Shown here in pieces: positions 1 through 7,221 of a stretch of DNA of 44,225 nucleotides. Each line of letters begins with the position of its first letter. The first letter of the stretch is position 1. The stretch covers positions 1 through 44,225 of the forward strand of contig CASIBX010000025.1 in NCBI GenBank assembly GCA_949373075.1. The letters are read 5' to 3'. Both the position numbers and the translations under genes were made by a program. The notes below the pieces were generated by a model, which did not search any database, was not told the DNA's origin, and was given only the letters and a program-made list of their open reading frames with translations. The DNA comes from Candidatus Poseidoniaceae archaeon (lineage in GTDB: Archaea; Thermoplasmatota; Poseidoniia; Poseidoniales; Poseidoniaceae).

Positions 1-256
1 AGAGGTCACAAATAGTTTCCTCAGTATGCCGGCGTCTTGCTTTCGCTTGGGCTAGTTCACCACAGGTTGTGCAGCCCGGGGTTTGGTTGCGGCGTTTGTC
101 GAGTAAAGTGCTCCCCTTACAACTGATGTACTCACCGCAGACTAAACATTCGGCTGTTGCGACTTCCTTGGGTCTTATCCACGTCAATATCCGGATTTTT
201 TTTCCTTGGGTGTTGACTCGTGCTTGCGCATCGGCAAGAGTTAATCGGGCTGGCAT
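1..256 (-). CDS. partial zinc-finger protein (DUF723-like / homing-endonuclease-associated zinc ribbon?)
   Basis: This is an open frame starting with ATG at 256 and running off the left edge, so only the first 85 residues or so are visible. The readable protein begins MPARLTLADAQARV and has two Cys pairs (CLVCGE near residue 37 and CTTCGE near residue 62), separated by a basic stretch, and then a strongly basic helix. Paired CxxC knuckles with an aromatic or basic linker are typical of zinc-binding modules in phage and homing-endonuclease proteins such as DUF723, but this is a resemblance by eye. Its ATG overlaps the stop of the upstream gene as TGATG, so the two are probably translationally coupled. 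The catalytic part, if any, lies outside the window. Confidence 0.6.
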   Translation of the reverse strand, partial: MPARLTLADAQARVNTQGKKIRILTWIRPKEVATAECLVCGEYISCKGSTLLDKRRNQTPGCTTCGELAQAKARRRHTEETICDL

Positions 257-729
257 CAGTACCACCCCTCGTCTTCAGAGTCGGGCTCTCGGTCGTCGGC
301 CCATTCCTGAATTGATTCGCTAAGATCTGCGGCGCAGATTCCGCAAGAAGCCACAAAGTGGGCTTCCTGATAATCTCGGCATCCGTCAACCTCTAGTGAT
401 ATTTCTACGTGTTCGTCACACTCGTGAGGTGCAGGTCCGTAACGCTTCGAAATAGTCGCGTTAAAACAATCTTCATCTTCGGCCAATATCGCAAGACCGA
501 GGCATATGTTGAATTCGGCCAGATGTGCACTATCACCAGAGCTGCTGGCGAGCATCTTATTGACGTAACCAAGCTCATTGTTGGCCACTTCGTACATCGA
601 CTTGCCGTAGTGAGGGCCGAAAGCTATCGTGGGTCGGCCATCTTCCCAGACCAATAGTTTGGCGTCGAGGATTGTCGACTGGAGACATAGCAGCGTTGCA
701 ATTAGCGTAAGTACTGCCAAGTCAAGCAA
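256..729 (-). CDS. exported Cys-rich hypothetical protein
   Basis: No family was recognised. The N-terminus is a strong hydrophobic segment (LAVLTLIATLLCLQS) that reads as a signal peptide or anchor, followed by an acidic domain with six or so cysteines (CLGLA, CFNAT, CDEH, CRDY, CGIC), which suggests disulfides or metal binding outside the membrane. The C-terminus is very acidic. The frame extends to a GTG at 738, but that GTG lies inside a near-perfect Shine-Dalgarno sequence at 735-743. The TTG at 729, with a 5-nt spacer, is the better start. The gene overlaps the downstream zinc-finger gene by TGATG. Nearly 300 bp of non-coding DNA lie upstream. Existence is fairly secure from the SD and coupling; function is unknown. 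Confidence 0.55.
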   Translation of the reverse strand: MLDLAVLTLIATLLCLQSTILDAKLLVWEDGRPTIAFGPHYGKSMYEVANNELGYVNKMLASSSGDSAHLAEFNICLGLAILAEDEDCFNATISKRYGPAPHECDEHVEISLEVDGCRDYQEAHFVASCGICAADLSESIQEWADDREPDSEDEGWY

Positions 730-734
730 ATGAG

Positions 735-743
735 TCACCTCCT
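735..743 (-). promoter_or_regulatory. strong Shine-Dalgarno site deciding a TTG start
   Basis: On the minus strand this reads AGGAGGTGA, the full complement of the archaeal 16S rRNA 3' end. It lies 5 nt before a TTG at 729 and covers the longer-frame GTG at 738, so initiation at 729 is favoured. Most other genes here lack so strong a site and some look leaderless. Confidence 0.6.
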
Positions 744-940
744 GTAGCGGGTTCGTTCATTCTCGGGCTGTCGTTGCTGCACATATGTTTCGTCTTCATG
801 CTTTCACCTTCACCGGCTGGAATTTCAATCCTCACAGGAAAGGACTCCTAGCGCTGCTGGCATCGCACCCTTGCCGTCAAAGGCTTATCAAGTCTCCGAT
901 TCGGAGCCGCTGGCTCTAGAATGAAGTGGCGGCCATGGTT

Positions 941-970
941 GTGATAAGGACCCCTTAGGGGTCCTATCAC
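941..970. terminator. 30-nt near-perfect inverted repeat, possible terminator
   Basis: GTGATAAGGACCCC and GGGGTCCTATCAC form a 13-bp stem with one bulged A and a very short loop. The stem is GC-rich and lies about 57 nt downstream of the methyltransferase stop (1027, minus strand), inside the roughly 300-bp gap before the exported Cys-rich gene. No clear T-tract follows on either strand, so it could equally be a protein-binding palindrome or an mRNA-stabilising hairpin. Apart from this hairpin and the SD at 735-743, I see nothing in 730-1026. Confidence 0.45.
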
Positions 971-1026
971 AAAGTTACGATTTACGCCTGTTCTTCATCG
1001 TTTTTGAGTGGAAAGTCGTTGTTGGT

Positions 1027-2568
1027 TCAGTCGTCTCCGGCTGGAGAAAGTTCAGCCCGTACTACGCTAGCAATTACGGATACAAGGTGAACATTTACTG
1101 CATTACCAAGACGTTTAATCGGCTCACCACTGTTACCTGATTCAGAACTATCTCCAAATAGGCGTTTGTTGTTCTTTACGAAGTCATCAGGTATTGATTG
1201 TAATTTAGCAAGTGTTTTCCAGTTAGGTCTTTTCAGCCAGTGGCCGACTACGGGAACTTGTCCTATTGCGACTAATGCAGGGTGCCTTATCCCTTTGCTG
1301 ACCCTAACACCGCTCGGACGGAATTGAATCAAACGGCCTTTGAACCTCTTCTTGACTCTAGTCGTGTCGTCCAAGGATTTGGACTCGGCAGGCGGCTCTC
1401 TAACATGCCATTCAAATTTCTGAAATGTCGCGTCCTGAGCCATCAATTTGCTAGACCAGGCGTTCCATTCTGATTCCCTGCTCTCTACAATCAGCCAAGC
1501 TTTGATCTTCATCATATGCGCTCTAGAGTTTTTGATGTACCTTGGCTTCCAGTCAGGATATGGTTCCTTACGGGTTACTAAATCCCACAAATAAGGAGGC
1601 AAATTCTTCGTTATAGTGTCTTCGAGTTTACGGTATTTACCTGCCCCATTAGAGAAAGTTGCCTTGATGGTCCGCATTCTGATCTTCTTTCCACTTCTTG
1701 AATGCAAACTAGATTGGATTGCGTCGATATCATACTTGTCTTCTAATTCCATACCCCATAGTGGACTTGGAGTCTTGCCTAAATCTGGATTTTCTACAAG
1801 CCAGGACAGATATTGATCCCAGAGAATTAGTGCGTGCTTTTCTGTATCCGAGATTGCAGTTCCAGTTCTTGAGTCCCTTGGCAATATATCGCTATTGAAA
1901 TCTAATTCATTCTTCGATTCTTTAGAAAATACAACCTGGTTCATGGCCTCGAGTAAGGCCTCATTCTCACTACCATACGATCCGTCTGCCCGCTTTACAC
2001 CGATTATGAACCAGCGTTGCCGGTGCTGCGGAATTCCAACTTGGTCTGGACTGTATTTGTCATACGCAATGTCATAATTCAAGCCTCTGAGAATTTGCTT
2101 CATTTCTTCGAAGGTTTCTCCGTGCCTTTCGCCAGTTAGATTCTCCACATTTTCTAGAATGAATGCGGGGCATTCAAGGTCATCCATTACCTCGATGAGA
2201 CTACCAAAAACTGTTCCTTCTGCGTGCTCTTTCCCCAACTGAGTGCCTGATTTGCTGAAGGGCTGACAAGGAAACCCTGCTGTAAGAACGCAGCCTTTCA
2301 TCTCTTCTCTGACAGACTTCCATTCTTCTTTCTCTGTGATGCCGTGAAGGTCGCCAAACATTCTGCTAGATTCAAGTTTGAAGGCCTTGGGATATTCTTT
2401 TTGCAAACGCTCGTCTAATTCGGCAGCTCCAACGCAAGTAAATCCTGCTTTGGCCATCCCGTGATGGAAACAGCCTATTCCGGCACAGGCGTCAAAAAAT
2501 CGTAAAGCTGCGCCGGACATATCCTTTGCTAAACTAGGGGGTTCTAAGCTTTTTTGGATAGAGGGCAT
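1027..2568 (-). CDS. DNA (cytosine-5-)-methyltransferase
   Basis: The protein transfers methyl from S-adenosylmethionine to C5 of cytosine in a short DNA site. The conserved motifs appear in order: motif I FFDACAGIG (about residues 24-32), motif IV with the catalytic Cys GFPCQPFSKSG (about 100), motif VI ENVENL (about 140), motif VIII QHRQRW (about 182) and motif X RLGNAV near the C-terminus. The long region between VIII and X is the expected target-recognition domain. At 513 residues it is somewhat longer than typical M.HhaI-like enzymes. An internal ATG at residue 17 is an alternative start. No restriction endonuclease gene is adjacent, so it looks like a solitary methylase. It is divergent from a MazG-like gene. 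The target site cannot be read from sequence. Confidence 0.93.
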   Translation of the reverse strand: MPSIQKSLEPPSLAKDMSGAALRFFDACAGIGCFHHGMAKAGFTCVGAAELDERLQKEYPKAFKLESSRMFGDLHGITEKEEWKSVREEMKGCVLTAGFPCQPFSKSGTQLGKEHAEGTVFGSLIEVMDDLECPAFILENVENLTGERHGETFEEMKQILRGLNYDIAYDKYSPDQVGIPQHRQRWFIIGVKRADGSYGSENEALLEAMNQVVFSKESKNELDFNSDILPRDSRTGTAISDTEKHALILWDQYLSWLVENPDLGKTPSPLWGMELEDKYDIDAIQSSLHSRSGKKIRMRTIKATFSNGAGKYRKLEDTITKNLPPYLWDLVTRKEPYPDWKPRYIKNSRAHMMKIKAWLIVESRESEWNAWSSKLMAQDATFQKFEWHVREPPAESKSLDDTTRVKKRFKGRLIQFRPSGVRVSKGIRHPALVAIGQVPVVGHWLKRPNWKTLAKLQSIPDDFVKNNKRLFGDSSESGNSGEPIKRLGNAVNVHLVSVIASVVRAELSPAGDD

Positions 2569-2618
2569 GGGTGAAAGTGAAACTGAAAATACTTAGGAGA
2601 GAGGCCTTAGTTTGTCCC

Positions 2619-2978
2619 ATGCCTACTAATGATTCGCTGCTTGATACGATTGCAGTAATCGATAAATTCACTTCAGAAAGAGATTGGGAACAGTTTCACA
2701 CTGTGAAAAATTTGGTCGCTTCTATTTCCATTGAAGCCGCTGAATTGAGTGAGACTGTTCAGTGGACTAATCCAAGTGATGACGAGGTTTTACAGGATGA
2801 AAAGTTGGTGCAAAGCATTAGCCATGAGTTGGCTGATGTGATGGTGTACTGTCTGAATTTATGTTCGAAATTAGAACTTGATCCAATCAAAATAATCCAT
2901 GAGAAGATGAAGCATAATGCTGAGAAATACCCTGTTGAGAAGTCGTTTGGTAACTCAAAGAAATACTCAGAATACTAA
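2619..2978 (+). CDS. MazG-like nucleotide pyrophosphohydrolase (dCTPase / RS21-C6 type)
   Basis: About 119 residues, all-alpha. The conserved metal-binding pattern is visible: EAAELSE in the first helix pair and HELADVMVY in the second, giving ExxE followed by ExxD as in the MazG-like/DCTPP1 family, which hydrolyses (d)NTPs to monophosphate and pyrophosphate. The W near residue 22 (RDWEQFHT) and the C-terminal NAEKYP motif also fit the small dimeric house-cleaning subgroup. The frame is open upstream to a GTG at 2571, but ATG 2619 gives the family-length protein and leaves a 50-bp divergent promoter region with the methyltransferase. Known roles are removing modified nucleotides; an involvement with the neighbouring methylase in DNA modification or defence is only inference. 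Confidence 0.85.
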   Translation: MPTNDSLLDTIAVIDKFTSERDWEQFHTVKNLVASISIEAAELSETVQWTNPSDDEVLQDEKLVQSISHELADVMVYCLNLCSKLELDPIKIIHEKMKHNAEKYPVEKSFGNSKKYSEY

Positions 2979-3049
2979 CTCAAAGGCCTTCGAAACAAGG
3001 GTCCATGCTAGACCATTGATTCTGATAAATCGATTTCAAACTACCAGAA

Positions 3050-3745
3050 CTAACTCTCGAAGTTAGTCAGATTCCCTTGCACTACTGAATCTGTAATTGT
3101 TTGGTTCACATTCACCACGATATTTGAAGCGCTTTTTGATTGTTTATTTCCTTTTTCTTTGGAAGATTCTGCTTGGATGCTTTTACCGATAAAATGCTCG
3201 ATAAAATCGATGATGTTGAATCTCACTGAATCATTTGCTTGTATCTGAAACCCTGAATTTCTCTGTCGGTTAGAGACGGGTAAAATGATGTTTTGCATTG
3301 ACTTTTTTACCGGAATGAAGTTGTCCCACGAGGAGGCAAACCAATCGAACTTTCTAGGAGGTTGTTGGTTACCGATGATGTGGATTATTTTGTTCCAGTT
3401 CCAGGCCATTCTTCGATGTGGTCCAACAAATGTTAGGCCTTTGTGGTCTGCAATTATAACTCCGGCTGAATCAATAACCTGCAATGACTGTACCCCTTGG
3501 GAGATACGTGTTTCGGCAAGATTCACATCAGTTAAAACTTCCACAGATTTTGCACCTTCGCCATCCATTGAATCTAGCGCCTGAGATAATTTGTTAGAAA
3601 TTAAGGAAGATTTTGCTTCCAATGCGTTTTCTCTTTGCAAAGTCTGAGATTTTATGTAAGTATAAGCAACATAAGCCAATCCTATCAAAACCAATAGCAA
3701 AAACATAGTCTCGCCGGTTGACTGTTCGGGATTTGCCATGAGCAT
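3050..3745 (-). CDS. single-pass membrane-anchored hypothetical protein
   Basis: No family was recognised with confidence. One transmembrane helix lies near the N-terminus (MFLLLVLIGLAYVAYTYI, about residues 14-31), followed by a charged helical stretch and a beta-rich domain with a PH-like feel (VIDSAGVIIADHKGLTFVG, then W-rich strands). The C-terminus ends in an Asn/Val-rich strand containing DSVVQGNL. Similar short SVVxG strands end various archaeal and phage proteins of unknown function. The soluble part would be cytoplasmic by the positive-inside rule. The start is either ATG 3745 or ATG 3739 (MLMAN). It converges with the MazG-like gene across a 71-bp gap. Confidence 0.7.
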   Translation of the reverse strand: MLMANPEQSTGETMFLLLVLIGLAYVAYTYIKSQTLQRENALEAKSSLISNKLSQALDSMDGEGAKSVEVLTDVNLAETRISQGVQSLQVIDSAGVIIADHKGLTFVGPHRRMAWNWNKIIHIIGNQQPPRKFDWFASSWDNFIPVKKSMQNIILPVSNRQRNSGFQIQANDSVRFNIIDFIEHFIGKSIQAESSKEKGNKQSKSASNIVVNVNQTITDSVVQGNLTNFES

Positions 3746-3821
3746 CTTAATCCAATTGTGCTTATGGATTTATTCCAAGGTAATTGCAAATCATGAACCA
3801 ATAGTATGCACTCTTGATTCA

Positions 3822-4319
3822 CTATTCGGTATCGAAGATTGCTGAGTCGTCCTTGAACGATTTGAACTCTAGATGATTACCACATGGGTCTTTGATGAAC
3901 ATTGTAGCCTGAGCACCTGGCTGGTCTTCGTACCTAGTGTAAGGGCCAAGCACAAACTCGATTTCTTTGGATTCTAATCTAGCTCGCAACTGATGCCAAT
4001 CATCCCAATCCATGACCAATCCAAAGTGCATTGCAGGCACTTGTTTACCATCAACTGGTGAAGTGGATAGTTCAGGCATCTTGGGAACTAGATGTGCTAC
4101 AATTTGGTGGCCATAGAATTTGAGAACACACGATTCTTCTTTCTCTCGACCGGTAGAACATCCTAGAACTTCAACATAGAATTTCTTTGCTGCTTCTAAA
4201 TCATCAACAGGGAATGCAAGATGAAACGGACGTAGTGGTTTAGGCGGGGCGTAGTCAATTCCACAAGATCTGCAGACTTGATTGTCGTCCCAGTCGCACT
4301 GGCGAATACAGCCACTCAT
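3822..4319 (-). CDS. VOC-family (glyoxalase/dioxygenase fold) protein with Cys-rich N-terminus
   Basis: The main domain (about residues 30-160) is a vicinal-oxygen-chelate fold: it opens RPFHLAFPVDDLEAAKKFY and ends DPCGNHLEFKSF. Likely metal ligands are the His of FHLAF, the His of MHFGLV and the Glu of HLEF. Such proteins act as glyoxalases, dioxygenases or resistance proteins; the substrate cannot be told. Ahead of it is a short Cys cluster, CIRQC then CRSCGID, that resembles a DUF1289-type motif or a small zinc knuckle. The frame extends 7 codons further, but ATG 4319 overlaps the stop of the upstream gene as ATGA, so I chose it. It is probably coupled with the upstream thioredoxin-fold protein. 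Confidence 0.85.
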   Translation of the reverse strand: MSGCIRQCDWDDNQVCRSCGIDYAPPKPLRPFHLAFPVDDLEAAKKFYVEVLGCSTGREKEESCVLKFYGHQIVAHLVPKMPELSTSPVDGKQVPAMHFGLVMDWDDWHQLRARLESKEIEFVLGPYTRYEDQPGAQATMFIKDPCGNHLEFKSFKDDSAIFDTE

Positions 4320-4849
4320 AGCTTCCACTTCACGCTGCAACCAATCGATTCGGTACGGTTTACAGGTGGGAGGTCGCCCATTGAGTGTGCATCCATTGCA
4401 TCGGCTAAATCTCTGGTAGTTGCTTCCATAGCATTGCCAGGAGAGTTATCCAAGCGGCCACGATAGACAACTACGCCTTCGCCATTTAGGAGATAGAATT
4501 CAGGTGTTCTCTTTGCACCCCATGCTGTTGCGACTTCTTGGGTCTCGTCATGCAGGTAAGGGTAAGGCATTCCTTTCTCAGCGCGCTTTACCATATTCTC
4601 AAAGGAGTCGTCCGCATATACTGCAGAGTCATTAGAATTGATTCCAACAAATCCCATCCCAAGTTCAGCAGCCTTAGCTGCTGCCTTGTTGATTCGATTT
4701 ATGCTTCCGATAACGTATGGACAATGGTTGCATTCGAACACAACTACTGCGCCCATTTCTGTCATTACTTCATCTAGTGTAACTTCGCCTTCGCCATTGG
4801 CATTGCTTAGACTAAAGCCGCTTACTACATCTCCAGGTTCGTATCCCAT
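4316..4849 (-). CDS. thioredoxin-fold / redoxin family protein (peroxiredoxin-like)
   Basis: A 177-residue redoxin-domain protein. It opens GYEPGDVVSGFSL, typical of AhpC/TSA-type folds, and has the active-site-like CNHCPYV motif near residue 39, a CxxC characteristic of the cytosolic thioredoxin family often annotated as AhpC/TSA-like. KRTPEFYLL supplies the cis-Pro strand and YRGRLDN follows as in that subfamily. It is likely a thiol-disulfide oxidoreductase or peroxidase acting in the cytoplasm; no signal peptide is present. Its last base pairs overlap the VOC gene (ATGA), which suggests a shared role in detoxification, but that is inference. Confidence 0.9.
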   Translation of the reverse strand: MGYEPGDVVSGFSLSNANGEGEVTLDEVMTEMGAVVVFECNHCPYVIGSINRINKAAAKAAELGMGFVGINSNDSAVYADDSFENMVKRAEKGMPYPYLHDETQEVATAWGAKRTPEFYLLNGEGVVVYRGRLDNSPGNAMEATTRDLADAMDAHSMGDLPPVNRTESIGCSVKWKL

Positions 4850-4874
4850 GCAGATGCGTGTTGGTTATCGCATA

Positions 4875-7118
4875 TCACATTGTGGCTAAAGCCATGTCAC
4901 ATTCTTCTCGTCGTCGGCGAGCGACTGCGTGTTCTGGCTCTATTGCTAGAACGCCTTTCCAAGCACCTGATGCTTCGATAAAGCGTCCAGCCTCATGGTG
5001 GATTGCTGCAATGTGGAGGCGTGCGTCTAGGTGATTTCCATCACATCTGACTGCTGCCTCGAAGTCATTGAGTGCTGCTTCTTCACGGCCCCAGTCGAGG
5101 TATAGTAGTCCTCTCTGGTGCCAAGCATCGGTATGTTCTGGAGCCAGTCTAAGCGCTTCGTTAAGTGGGGCTTCTGCTTTCTCTGGCCTTTCCATCGAAA
5201 TATGACATGCTGCCAATTGGGTTAGAGCATGGTGGTGGTGAGGTGCATCTGCAACAATCTGTTCGAGATCTTTCTTCGAATCGCTCCAGTTGGATAGCAT
5301 CATATTAGCCTCAGCACGGCGCAATTTGGCAAGTGCTAGTCCTGGCGCTAATTCCAACAGAACATTTGCGTCATCTAATGCGCCTTGGGCGTTACCGCTA
5401 GCCATGTGAATGCTCGCTCTGTTCAGGCGTGCACGCACGTGTGTAGGGTCGGTATCAATCGCCGCATCAAAGTGAGTTTCTGCTGCCTTTAGGTGGCCCT
5501 GGTTTGCTGCAATGTTTCCACGCACATAGGAAACGATTGCTCCCTCTCCACGAATTGATGCTGCATCGATATGCTGAGTTGCTCCTTCTAAGTCGCCATT
5601 GTCAAGGCATAGTAATGCAGATTCTGCTGCTGCGCTTGGGTCCTCATCGGGCAGTAGTCTACGAGCACGGGTGAGTGTCTCTTTGGCTTCTGCACTCTTT
5701 CCGAGTAGACGCTGAACTCTAGCAAGACCTAGCCAGGCTATTCCAGATTCTCTGTCCATTTCCAAAGCGGCCTCAAAGGACGCTGCTGCATCCACTAGCA
5801 GTGTTTGGTCCGTATCGCCAGTTCCGTCACGCAGACGGTCTGCGTTAGCAAGATGCATTCGTCCTTCAACCGCATGGAGGTCAGGGTGTGTGACTTCACT
5901 CGGCGTTGAATTCAAGATATCCCAGGCTTCTGTATGGCGCCCTTGTAATAATCTGCGACTTGCAATTGCAGCCCTTAGGTGACCATCTGTAGGATGGTTT
6001 GAAAGGCTCTTTTCCAAAGCCTCGTCTGACTTTACATCCTCGCCACTCGCTTCCAATAAGTCGGATTTCAGCATGACTAATTCTGTGCCACCTGCATCCA
6101 GTGCTACTGCATGAATTGCAGCCTTGAGGGCTTCGGAAGAACGCCCGTGGCTCTCTGAAAGAACCTTAGCACGTACAGCCCAAGCGATACCGTTTTGTCG
6201 GTCTAACTCTAGACACTTGTCTACACTTTCCAGAGCCTTTCCTTTCTCATCAAGAGCGAGTAGTATCTCTCCTCTAGCACACCAGTCATCAGAGCGCGAT
6301 GGGTCTTCTTCAAGTGCACTCTCAATTGCTTCAAGAGCTTCTGAGCGTGCGCCTGCACGCTGACGAAGTCCAGATAATAGTGAGCGGTCTGCTGGAGTGT
6401 CGACTCCAAGTGCTTCTAAGCGCATGATATCCTTGTGTGCATCTTCGTCTCCCATTGTTGCGAGCAGATGGGCGTGAGCTCGCAGTAATTCAGGTTCATC
6501 GGGATTCAATCGTAGTCTCTCTTCAAGCCAACGACGGCGCTCGAATGCATCTCCGGCCAGTATTGCCGTATGCTCGAGAATACGTAATGTAATGTCGTCT
6601 CCAGGAACCGATGCATGAGATTGTAGCAACAGGTCTTTCGCTCTTGATAGCCTTCCGCTTTCTAGAGCTATCAATGCGATACGCCTAGAATCTGGAGCTG
6701 AAAGGTAATCCATTTCGTCTATGGCTTCTAACAGGGAAACTGCTAACCTAGCAGGGCCTGTTGCCAATAGAGGAGAGGTTTCGTGGTCGGCATTCAATGG
6801 AATTCCTGCAACAAGTGTTTCCAGTGCTACAATCGCTTCGCCTTGACCTTGTAGAGCCTCGTAAGCAAGAATGGTTCCATCCAATTCAGGATGTGCTGCC
6901 CTAACCCCATCTAAGCCAGCGACAAGTCGCTGAATGCTTGTTTCTAATCCATCCATTCTCTTGCCCATCATGGCAGAGGCGGATGCCTGCGCTTCCTGCA
7001 GGAGGATCATGCCATCGCCCAGTCCGTCCAGCGATTCGTGGGTTTTTGTGAGCCACCAGCCCAAACCCCCTCCTGCTGCAAACAAACCGAGTCCCATCGA
7101 GACGGTGATCGGGTCCAT
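4875..7118 (-). CDS. TPR-repeat protein with N-terminal membrane anchor
   Basis: About 747 residues. The N-terminus has a hydrophobic glycine-rich helix (SMGLGLFAAGGGLGWWL, about residues 7-23), then a short coiled segment and more than a dozen degenerate 34-residue tetratricopeptide repeats filling the rest. Typical TPR signatures are visible, such as AWHQRGLLYLDWGREEAALNDF and VRARLNRASIHMASGNAQGAL. TPR superhelices mediate protein-protein contacts; no catalytic domain is visible. The frame begins at TTG 7121, immediately followed by ATG 7118, which I prefer. A TATA-like box 23-32 nt upstream fits a leaderless start. It is divergent from the large helical-repeat gene. Confidence 0.88.
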   Translation of the reverse strand: MDPITVSMGLGLFAAGGGLGWWLTKTHESLDGLGDGMILLQEAQASASAMMGKRMDGLETSIQRLVAGLDGVRAAHPELDGTILAYEALQGQGEAIVALETLVAGIPLNADHETSPLLATGPARLAVSLLEAIDEMDYLSAPDSRRIALIALESGRLSRAKDLLLQSHASVPGDDITLRILEHTAILAGDAFERRRWLEERLRLNPDEPELLRAHAHLLATMGDEDAHKDIMRLEALGVDTPADRSLLSGLRQRAGARSEALEAIESALEEDPSRSDDWCARGEILLALDEKGKALESVDKCLELDRQNGIAWAVRAKVLSESHGRSSEALKAAIHAVALDAGGTELVMLKSDLLEASGEDVKSDEALEKSLSNHPTDGHLRAAIASRRLLQGRHTEAWDILNSTPSEVTHPDLHAVEGRMHLANADRLRDGTGDTDQTLLVDAAASFEAALEMDRESGIAWLGLARVQRLLGKSAEAKETLTRARRLLPDEDPSAAAESALLCLDNGDLEGATQHIDAASIRGEGAIVSYVRGNIAANQGHLKAAETHFDAAIDTDPTHVRARLNRASIHMASGNAQGALDDANVLLELAPGLALAKLRRAEANMMLSNWSDSKKDLEQIVADAPHHHHALTQLAACHISMERPEKAEAPLNEALRLAPEHTDAWHQRGLLYLDWGREEAALNDFEAAVRCDGNHLDARLHIAAIHHEAGRFIEASGAWKGVLAIEPEHAVARRRREECDMALATM

Positions 7119-7140
7119 CAACTGCCAGCCATTTTCTTGA

Positions 7141-7150
7141 GACTATATGC
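7141..7150 (-). promoter_or_regulatory. TATA-like box for the TPR gene
   Basis: On the minus strand GCATATAGTC is centred about 28 nt upstream of ATG 7118, the spacing expected for an archaeal promoter with a leaderless transcript. It was identified by eye. Confidence 0.45.
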
Positions 7151-7221
7151 TCTCCTACGCGACTTGCACGCGAGAGAGCGTTTCCGCGACCCCTCTGTAA
7201 TCACCGAATGTAGAGTCTAGG

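Noticed and set aside
820-840. GGAATTTCAATCC resembling part of a CRISPR repeat
   Set aside because: Only one copy is present and no spacer periodicity or cas gene is nearby.
1-3745. A complete restriction-modification system
   Set aside because: Only the methyltransferase is recognisable; no endonuclease or Vsr-type motif is seen in the neighbouring genes.
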